Source of the DNA: a bacterium
GTDB taxonomy: Bacteria > Patescibacteriota > Microgenomatia > Levybacterales > UBA12049
NCBI GenBank assembly: GCA_030698775.1
Contig: JAUYMJ010000010.1
Location: forward strand, 1-42,639
Length of the DNA: 42,639 nt
Direction: 5' to 3'
Position 1 is the stretch's first letter. Every line of letters begins with the position of its first letter. The position numbers and the translations under genes are program-made. Below are positions 36,171 through 42,639 of the stretch, piece after piece. The notes beneath the pieces were generated by a model. That model saw only the letters and a program-made list of their open reading frames with translations, was not told the origin of the DNA and made no database searches.

Positions 36171-37436
36171 TTATTTAAAAAGCAGGGTCGAGAGAAGGAT
36201 TATAGCAGCAATAGCCATGACAAGGATAATGATTATGCTTAGTATATTCATCAATAGAGAATTTGTATGACCTCTCATTATTTTTTTGTTGTTGGCGATA
36301 ATCAAAATAAGAAGCATAAGAGGCGGCGCAGTGATGCCGTTTAATACCGCAGCGTAGTAAAGCATAGTAAACGGTTTAATACCACTAAAATTAACGAGTA
36401 AACCCACGAATGTGGCAAGAGCGATAATCCCGTAGAATCCATGGGCTTGATTAAACTTCTTGCTAAGCCCTGCATTCCAGCGCATACTCTCGGCTATCGC
36501 ATACGATGCTGATCCGGAAAGGATCGGCACAGCCAAAAATCCGGTTCCCAAAATACCTAAAGAAAAAAGAAGCGATGCGAAGTCGCCGGCAATTGGACGA
36601 AGTGCCTGTGCGGCTTGATCTGCTGTCTCTATCTTTGTTATTCCGTTCAGGTGAAGCGTTGAGGCAACGGTAACGATGATAAAAAACATCACGAGATTTG
36701 AGAAAAACATGCCCAAAAACGTATCGAAACGCATCTCCCGAATATCATTCCTTGCAATATGAGGGATACCACGTCCGAGTACTTTTAATTTCTTGTGTTC
36801 AATTTCTTCTTCAACCTCTTCATCCGCTTGCCAGAAAAAGAGATACGGTGAGATGGTCGTCCCTAAAATTGCAACAATATTCAGGATATATGCTTTGTCG
36901 AGTGACAATTGAGGAATAAGTGTTGAGAAAACAATCGCCCCCCAATCCTGCTTCACGACAAACACGACGATAACATAGGCAAAAAGCGATAATGCGAGAT
37001 ATTTGAGAAACTTTGCATAGACTGGGTACGAAACGAAGATCTCTAAAAGAAGTGTTATGACTGTCACAATAATAAGCCAGACGAAAAATGGGATACCGAA
37101 AAGAAGCTGTCCTGCCGAAGCCATAGCGCCCAGATCCGCTCCGATATTAATGGTGTTTGCAATCAGAAGAAGCGCCACCGCACCATACAAAAGGGTACGG
37201 GAGTAATGTTCCCTGATCACACCGGCCAGTCCCCGCCCGGTGACAAGACCAATTCTCCCGCACATCTCCTGCATCACCGTCATGAAAGGAAAAGAAAATA
37301 GGGATGTCCAGAGTTGGGAGTACCCAAATTGCGCACCCGTCTGCGCATAGGTCGCGATACCTGAAGGATCGTCGTCTGAGGCGCCGGTGATAAAACCCGG
37401 ACCGAGGATCTTTAAAAATTTCTTTATCTTTTTCAT
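36171..37436 (-). CDS. mntH: Nramp-family divalent metal transporter
   Basis: [60 protein letters not shown]. Confidence 0.93.
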   Translation of the reverse strand: MKKIKKFLKILGPGFITGASDDDPSGIATYAQTGAQFGYSQLWTSLFSFPFMTVMQEMCGRIGLVTGRGLAGVIREHYSRTLLYGAVALLLIANTINIGADLGAMASAGQLLFGIPFFVWLIIVTVITLLLEIFVSYPVYAKFLKYLALSLFAYVIVVFVVKQDWGAIVFSTLIPQLSLDKAYILNIVAILGTTISPYLFFWQADEEVEEEIEHKKLKVLGRGIPHIARNDIREMRFDTFLGMFFSNLVMFFIIVTVASTLHLNGITKIETADQAAQALRPIAGDFASLLFSLGILGTGFLAVPILSGSASYAIAESMRWNAGLSKKFNQAHGFYGIIALATFVGLLVNFSGIKPFTMLYYAAVLNGITAPPLMLLILIIANNKKIMRGHTNSLLMNILSIIIILVMAIAAIILLSTLLFK

Positions 37437-37488
37437 CGAATCTTTGACGTGGGAGTATTTTGATGTTTTTGAAATTGATATTCTCGAT

Positions 37489-37512
37489 ATCTTGAAATCA
37501 AGATTTCAAGAT
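37489..37512. promoter_or_regulatory. dyad ATCTTGAAATC-AA-GATTTCAAGAT upstream of the Nramp gene
   Basis: 11-bp perfect arms, no T-run on either side. Confidence 0.5.
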
Positions 37513-37571
37513 CAAGTATATCTCACTTCCCACCTCAAAAAATCTTACTACATATATTGACAGATGATGTT

Positions 37572-37955
37572 TTATAGTCCCTTACAAATTGATTCACAAA
37601 CATTCTTTAATTCATTTTTTGGGACACCCTGCAGATTTTTCAGATCATCAATAATTTTCTGCACTTGTGGGGATGAGGAAACGACATCCTGCGGATCAAG
37701 CTGCATCACCTGTTTTTTAATCGCGTCTATCTGATCCTCGACTGTTCCCTGCAGGCGTTCTTTTGCATCCTCTACTTTCTGCTGGTTTTGTCTGTTTTCT
37801 TTTTCAGTTTTTACTCCTTTTACAAAACCTTTTGAGTTCCCTAAAAGTGAAAACTGAACGATAACAAGGATACCAATTAAGACAATAATAGCAAACACGC
37901 CTTTATGGATTGAGGGTTGATCGGGTGAGCCTTTGTGGGCAGGACGGTCCTTCAT
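37572..37955 (-). CDS. hypothetical membrane-anchored coiled-coil protein
   Basis: single TM GVFAIIVLIGILVIVQFSLLG then charged helix. Confidence 0.65.
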   Translation of the reverse strand: MKDRPAHKGSPDQPSIHKGVFAIIVLIGILVIVQFSLLGNSKGFVKGVKTEKENRQNQQKVEDAKERLQGTVEDQIDAIKKQVMQLDPQDVVSSSPQVQKIIDDLKNLQGVPKNELKNVCESICKGL

Positions 37956-37963
37956 TTGGATTC

Positions 37964-37992
37964 ATTGTATGCCAAGGAGGTTACGTTTGCAA
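37964..37992 (-). promoter_or_regulatory. promoter TTGCAA-17-TACAAT, 8 nt from ATG
   Basis: Reverse complement of 37964-37992. Confidence 0.65.
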
Positions 37993-37996
37993 TCTG

Positions 37997-38788
37997 TCAG
38001 GGGAAGTAGGATAGTATCTCGTTATCGATGACCCCGTTCGCAATAAGCAGATCCGATGAGAAGACGGTCCAATCACTTCCATTAAGGCTTCTTATGGAAG
38101 CACCCGCTTTTTCAGCAATCAGAAGGCCAGCACCTACGTCCCATGGCTTTAGTCCATAGACAAAGTAGGCATCGATATTTCCTGATGCAACACTGACAAT
38201 TTCAACTGAAGCGCTTCCTCTCGATTGAATCGCTCGAACATTCGGAAGGATTTTACTGAAAATGCCAAGAGTTTTTTTCCTCTTTTCAATATCCCATGAC
38301 CAGTCACAACACAAAAGCGCTTCTTTAAGTGACGATGTCGATGAAACCTTGATTGGCAATTCATTGAGATAGGATTTGTCCATGTCGCTTTGTGCCCAAT
38401 AAAGCTTTTTCTCAAGTGGAAGATACACAACTCCAAGTTTTGCCTTTCCCCGATCAACAAGCCCTACCGAGACTGAAAAATGCATACTTCCCCTGGAGAA
38501 ATTGGTAGTCCCGTCAATTGGATCAATTACCCAGAGATTGTCTTTTCCAACAAAAGATGCATATTCTGAAGGGGCTGTTTCCTCTGTAAGAAATGACGTA
38601 TGGGGAAATCGCTTGGATAGTTTTTCCCGTAAATACAAATCTATTGCGTCATCAGCTTCTGTTGCAAAATCTGAACCGCCCTTACTATGTGAGGAAAAAC
38701 CGCTTTCCAAAAATCCATCGATCCGTTTTCCTGCTTCCAGGACAATATTGATGAGCTCTTTGCGGATTGATGTGAGGTTTGTATCCAC
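37997..38788 (-). CDS. inositol monophosphatase family protein
   Basis: DFATEADDAIDLYLREKL, FLTEE, LWVIDPIDGTTNFSRG, GLKPWDVGAGLLIAEKAGA. Confidence 0.94.
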   Translation of the reverse strand: MDTNLTSIRKELINIVLEAGKRIDGFLESGFSSHSKGGSDFATEADDAIDLYLREKLSKRFPHTSFLTEETAPSEYASFVGKDNLWVIDPIDGTTNFSRGSMHFSVSVGLVDRGKAKLGVVYLPLEKKLYWAQSDMDKSYLNELPIKVSSTSSLKEALLCCDWSWDIEKRKKTLGIFSKILPNVRAIQSRGSASVEIVSVASGNIDAYFVYGLKPWDVGAGLLIAEKAGASIRSLNGSDWTVFSSDLLIANGVIDNEILSYFP

Positions 38789-40635
38789 TATTTTATCAAA
38801 CGTTGGACTGCTTGAACGATTGCTGTAGCATCAATTTTTGCATCTGCAAGAAGCTTCTCCGGTTTCCCGGATCTTGAAAACTTCCTGACAGCCAGCTTCT
38901 CGACCCAGGTCCCGCTCCCTGAAAGAGCAGAGAGAACAAAATCCCCCAATCCTCCGTGCTCATAATGATCCTCAACCGTAACAAGGATATTTTCTTTTGT
39001 TACCCTAACACATTCCAGAAGCGTATCCTTATCAATCGGATTAATACTGTAACAATCAACTATTTGCACAGAGATCCCTTTGTTCTTCAATACTTCGTAC
39101 GCTTTGAGCGCCTCATGCACGGTAATTCCGGCGGCGACCACAGTTAACACATCTTCTTTCGATGTACGGAGTATTTTTGATCCACCAAGAGTAAATTCAT
39201 CGTCATTTTTATAAAGCACAGGTGTTTTTGGCCGAAGCGTCCGAAGGTAGGAAATTCCCTCGTGTTTAACGAGTAAGGGGATCAGTTTTGTCGTTGACAC
39301 TGCCTCTGATGGGTGGAGTATAACCACATCTGGAATCGTCCCAAACATCGCAATATCCTCAAGGCCCATTTGGGACGATCCGTCTTCTCCAATCGAAACG
39401 CCACAGTGTGATCCGACAAACCCTACATCCGCTTTTCCTATCGCACCCATACGGATCTGATCGAAGGCACGGCTCAAAAATGCTGCAAACGTTGAGACAA
39501 ACGGTTTCCTGCCAACACGCGACATACCAACCGCGACACCAACCATATTTTGCTCAGCGATGAAACATTCGACAAATCTTTCAGGAAGGGATTTTTTAAA
39601 GTCTATACTAAACGTTGAATTTTTTACCTCCGCATCAAGCGCATAAATACGGGAGTCACTTTGCGCGATAGTGGCAAGTACTTTTCCGTAAATTTCGCGT
39701 GTCGCAACTTCCTCACCTATTTGATAGCTCAAAGACTGTATGCTTTCCTTGTTTTTTGCGGTTTGTGATTTGCGTGTTACTTTTGCAGGTTCCTTAAGCG
39801 CAAAACGCAACCCCTCATCAAGCGTGCCGAGTTCTTGCAGTGCTTTCTCCAAATCTTCTTTCTTGAGCGCTTTTCCGTGCCATCCGTCTTTGTTCTCAAG
39901 GAAAGATACACCTTTGCCTTTGAATGTCTTTGCGACAATGACGTATGGCTTGCCTGATTTGTTTGCGAGTGCGTCCTTATATGCGTTGTCAATTTGTGAA
40001 AAATCGTGTCCGTCAATTGCCATTACATCAGCTCCAAATGCCCTGAATCTATTCATGTATTCATCGATATGGTGGTCAAACATCGTCTCCTGGCTTTGCC
40101 CAAGCCTGTTAATATCTGCAATCACGATAAGGTTATCAAGCTTGTAATACGAGGCGAAGTTGAGCGCCTCCCAGACCTGTCCTTCCGCAAGCTCCCCGTC
40201 CCCGGTGAGGACGAACGTCTTGTAGGGTAACTTCTCATTTTTTGCAATATAGGCAAGCCCGGCACCGATTGAAAGTCCCTGTCCCAGTGACCCGGTTGCC
40301 GCATCGGAGTAGGGGAAACTAGGTGTCGGATGCCCTTCTAACCGGCTGTCAAATTTACGAAGGGTAAGTAGCTCAGACGGATCAAAAGCTCCACTTAGAG
40401 CAAAGAGCGTGTAAAGAAGCGGTGCAGCGTGCCCTTTGGAGAGAATAAACCTGTCATTTCCTTGGTATAAAGGGTTTTTTAAGTCGTAGCGAAAATACGT
40501 ATCAAAAAGAACAGTTGTCAGGTCAGCAGCCGACATGCAGGTCGTAGGATGACCGGAACCAGCAGCGGTTGTTGCGCGCATTGACCACGCACGGACCAAA
40601 TTAGCTTTTTTTACGAGTAGGTCTGTATCTGCCAT
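38788..40635 (-). CDS. tkt: transketolase (full length; track start 40680 probably too early)
   Basis: GSGHPTTCMSAADLTTVLF, SKGHAAPLLYTLFA, GDGELAEGQVWEALNFA, C-terminal Pyr domain ECFIAEQNMVGVAVG; start MADTDLLVKK. Confidence 0.93.
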   Translation of the reverse strand: MADTDLLVKKANLVRAWSMRATTAAGSGHPTTCMSAADLTTVLFDTYFRYDLKNPLYQGNDRFILSKGHAAPLLYTLFALSGAFDPSELLTLRKFDSRLEGHPTPSFPYSDAATGSLGQGLSIGAGLAYIAKNEKLPYKTFVLTGDGELAEGQVWEALNFASYYKLDNLIVIADINRLGQSQETMFDHHIDEYMNRFRAFGADVMAIDGHDFSQIDNAYKDALANKSGKPYVIVAKTFKGKGVSFLENKDGWHGKALKKEDLEKALQELGTLDEGLRFALKEPAKVTRKSQTAKNKESIQSLSYQIGEEVATREIYGKVLATIAQSDSRIYALDAEVKNSTFSIDFKKSLPERFVECFIAEQNMVGVAVGMSRVGRKPFVSTFAAFLSRAFDQIRMGAIGKADVGFVGSHCGVSIGEDGSSQMGLEDIAMFGTIPDVVILHPSEAVSTTKLIPLLVKHEGISYLRTLRPKTPVLYKNDDEFTLGGSKILRTSKEDVLTVVAAGITVHEALKAYEVLKNKGISVQIVDCYSINPIDKDTLLECVRVTKENILVTVEDHYEHGGLGDFVLSALSGSGTWVEKLAVRKFSRSGKPEKLLADAKIDATAIVQAVQRLIK

Positions 40636-40643
40636 GACGACAA

Positions 40644-41645
40644 TTATACCACACGGTTTGTGATTTTCCCCTCGATACATGAGGTGATGTTCTGAAGGGT
40701 GACCGAAAGAATTCTCCCTAGCGCCTCCGCACTATTGAATGCGTTATGGGGCGTAATAATAACATTCTTCTTTTTTAAAAGCACATGGTTAAGAAGCTGT
40801 GTTTTTATATCACACTCCTTCAAAAATTCATCGGTGAGAAGCTGCGTCTCCTCTTTGATAAAACACTCCTCCTCCAAGACGTCAAGCCCCGCTCCAGCGA
40901 GAATTCCCTTCTCAAGCCCAAGCAAAACTGCTTCCGTATCCACCACTCCACCCCTTGCAGTATTAATAAGTATGCTTCCCTTTTTGCAGTGAAGGATATT
41001 CTCTTTATTAATCAAATGGCGCGTTTCTCTGGTCAACGGGACGTGAAGTGAGATAACATCCGACTCCGACAGAAGAGTTGGCAAATCAACAAACCGTACA
41101 GCAAGCTCATCTGCAAGGTGTGCATCAGGACTCCTTGAGAAGACAATAACGTTCATCCCAAATCCCTTGGCTATACGTACTGCTGCTTTCCCAATATGTC
41201 CAAGGCCAACAACTCCGAATGTCTTCCCGTACAAATCAAAACCCCGCAACCCGTCCAGGCTAAAATTGCCTTGGCGCGTCCTCTCGGCTGATGGAATTAT
41301 TTTCCGGGAGAGGGCAAGTATCAGTGCAAACGTATGCTCTGCTACCGTGTTTGCACCGTATTCGGGAACATTGCAAACCGTAATCTTTTTTTCCCGACAA
41401 TACTCAAGGTCTATATGGTCAAACCCTGTTGAACGGGTCGTGATGAGTGAAATATCAGGAAGTTGTGAAAGAAGCTCTTTCGTTAATTGAGAAAACACCA
41501 TCGTCGAGAGCACCTCCGCACCTTGGGCCTCGCGAAGATTATCTTTCGTGAGTGAGGTATTACAAAAATACAACGAATGGTCTGTAAGGTGGTCCTGAAA
41601 ATAGACTTTCTCCCATTCCTCAACATCAAAAAACGCAATCTTCAT
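40644..41645 (-). CDS. D-2-hydroxyacid dehydrogenase (D-lactate dehydrogenase-like)
   Basis: GLGHIGKAAVRIAKGFGM, HVPLTRETRHLINKE, SILINTARGGVVDTEAVLLGL, NVIITPHNAFNS. Confidence 0.92.
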   Translation of the reverse strand: MKIAFFDVEEWEKVYFQDHLTDHSLYFCNTSLTKDNLREAQGAEVLSTMVFSQLTKELLSQLPDISLITTRSTGFDHIDLEYCREKKITVCNVPEYGANTVAEHTFALILALSRKIIPSAERTRQGNFSLDGLRGFDLYGKTFGVVGLGHIGKAAVRIAKGFGMNVIVFSRSPDAHLADELAVRFVDLPTLLSESDVISLHVPLTRETRHLINKENILHCKKGSILINTARGGVVDTEAVLLGLEKGILAGAGLDVLEEECFIKEETQLLTDEFLKECDIKTQLLNHVLLKKKNVIITPHNAFNSAEALGRILSVTLQNITSCIEGKITNRVV

Positions 41646-41652
41646 ACGTTTG

Positions 41653-41680
41653 ATACTATCACATCTCCAAACTCTTCCAA
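41653..41680 (-). promoter_or_regulatory. promoter TTGGAA-16-TAGTAT, 7 nt from ATG
   Basis: Reverse complement of 41653-41680. Confidence 0.55.
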
Positions 41681-42270
41681 AGATATCTGCTTCCGATCGT
41701 CCTATATGGCTTCCATTTGTTTGAAATCCTCAGGGCTGTTTTTTCTGACGGCTCTTTTCGCAAATTGTATACCTTCTCCATTGCGCGGCGAAGGCCAAGG
41801 TCTCCATACGAAAAGACATCCTGCCGCTCCATGCTAAACATCAAGAACATCTCAGCAGTCCAGCGGCCGATTCCCTTTACTTTGACAAGCTCCTCTATGA
41901 TCTCTTCATCGGTCATTATCCCGAATTGTTCAAAAAGAATCCCGCTTTCGATCGTTTTCTTTGCGAGATCTTTGATGTAGGAAATTTTCTGCCAGGAGAT
42001 ACCTGCTTCCCGTATCTTCCCGTCGGGAAGGTCCAAAACGAGCGTAGGGTCTACCTCATGATTTGGCAACAATGCGACGAACCGCTTCCAGATCGTATCT
42101 GCCGCTTTTACCGATAGCTGTTGTGACACGATTGATTCCACTAAGTCCATAAAATAATTCCCGTCACTTTCACGGGGAGCGAGGTTGATTTTTTTTGATA
42201 GTTCCCAAAGGACAGGGTCGGTTTTTTGGAAATGCTTTTTTGCTTTTTCGATTTTCTCTTTTGTAATCAT
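41659..42270 (-). CDS. DNA-3-methyladenine glycosylase II (AlkA/HhH-GPD); track start 42306
   Basis: ESIVSQQLSVKAADTIWKRFV, VKGIGRWTAEMFLMFSMERQDVFSYGDLGLRRAM; start placed by promoter. Confidence 0.9.
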   Translation of the reverse strand: MITKEKIEKAKKHFQKTDPVLWELSKKINLAPRESDGNYFMDLVESIVSQQLSVKAADTIWKRFVALLPNHEVDPTLVLDLPDGKIREAGISWQKISYIKDLAKKTIESGILFEQFGIMTDEEIIEELVKVKGIGRWTAEMFLMFSMERQDVFSYGDLGLRRAMEKVYNLRKEPSEKTALRISNKWKPYRTIGSRYLWKSLEM

Positions 42271-42277
42271 AAAGCGA

Positions 42278-42306
42278 ATTGTACGTGGTAAGAAAAAAAT
42301 ACTCAA
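42278..42306 (-). promoter_or_regulatory. promoter TTGAGT-17-TACAAT, 7 nt from ATG at 42270
   Basis: Reverse complement of 42278-42306; it overlaps the upstream end of the track ORF, so it argues for the later start. Confidence 0.7.
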
Positions 42307-42331
42307 GGGATCACTGTGCTATACTCGGGCT

Positions 42332-42639
42332 ATGAACATAAAATCCCTTCAGGAAAAAGTCAGGGCTTTTAATGAAAAGACGCGCCCGAAATACAAACTG
42401 TATTCGCAAACAGAAAAAGAAATCCTCACAAAAACTATTAAACTAAATGAGGAAGTCGGGGAACTTTGCAACGACATTTTGTCTGTCCTGAAACTGCAAA
42501 GAAAATCAAAACTTGATAAGTTTGACAAACGGAATTTCTATGAGGAATTCGCTGACGTGATTATCACAACATTTCAACTAGGAAGTGCGGCTGGCGTCGA
42601 TATCGAAAGGGCAATAAACGACAAGCTGAAGAAAATTGA
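42332..42639 (+). CDS. MazG-like nucleotide pyrophosphohydrolase, 3' truncated by window
   Basis: MNIKSLQEKVRAFNEKTRPKYKLYSQTEKEILTKTIKLNEEVGELCNDIL...FYEEFADVIITTFQLGSAAGVDIERAINDKLKKI; still open at the last base; TATACT ends 6 nt before ATG. Confidence 0.8.
   Translation, partial: MNIKSLQEKVRAFNEKTRPKYKLYSQTEKEILTKTIKLNEEVGELCNDILSVLKLQRKSKLDKFDKRNFYEEFADVIITTFQLGSAAGVDIERAINDKLKKI

Noticed and set aside
1-42639. UGA recoding (as in Gracilibacteria/Absconditabacteria)
   Set aside because: prfB is present and TGA terminates conserved genes such as sufS at its expected end; no in-frame TGA in conserved domains
1-42639. tRNA, rRNA, integrase or transposase genes
   Set aside because: Gaps are short and I found no acceptor-stem/T-loop pattern, rRNA blocks or recombinase motifs by eye; a tRNAscan/Infernal run would be decisive

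Overview
The window looks like a chromosomal segment from a small-genome candidate-phylum bacterium (CPR/Patescibacteria, Microgenomates-like; taxonomy is my inference from gene content and repeat style). Most genes are on the minus strand, tightly packed and often overlapping by 4-14 bp. Blocks, left to right: end of an ABC-2 permease, a YqeY/GatB-like gene, a DUF2283/DUF4258 pair fused to the end of a secDF operon, an HTH/nucleotidyltransferase-like gene, DUF3048 and DUF4446 genes, a small Cys-rich protein, nth, a 2-oxoacid:ferredoxin oxidoreductase (alpha-gamma fusion plus beta), a TMEM175-like channel, a full Rrf2-sufC-B-D-S-(phosphatase)-U-ferredoxin operon, a nucleotide-sugar cluster (UDP-xylose, GDP-rhamnose, dTDP-rhamnose), a CAP-domain protein, a minimal tsaB plus tsaC and tsaE, a lamin-tail surface protein, ftsX/ftsE, prfB, an Nramp transporter, IMPase, transketolase, a D-2-hydroxyacid dehydrogenase, an AlkA-like glycosylase and a truncated MazG-like gene. 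I see no rRNA, tRNA, CRISPR array or transposase. The most interesting signals are non-coding: (1) a recurrent promoter layout with the -10 box ending 6-11 nt before the start codon, implying widespread leaderless or near-leaderless mRNAs, including an interleaved divergent promoter pair; (2) a 24-bp palindromic element inserted in frame in rmlB (adds DLPAGRQG); (3) two REP-like GTCATTGCGAGG...CGCAATGAC elements; (4) AT-rich dyads and a possible structured RNA between genes. No single locus clearly amounts to a new enzymatic or defence system.
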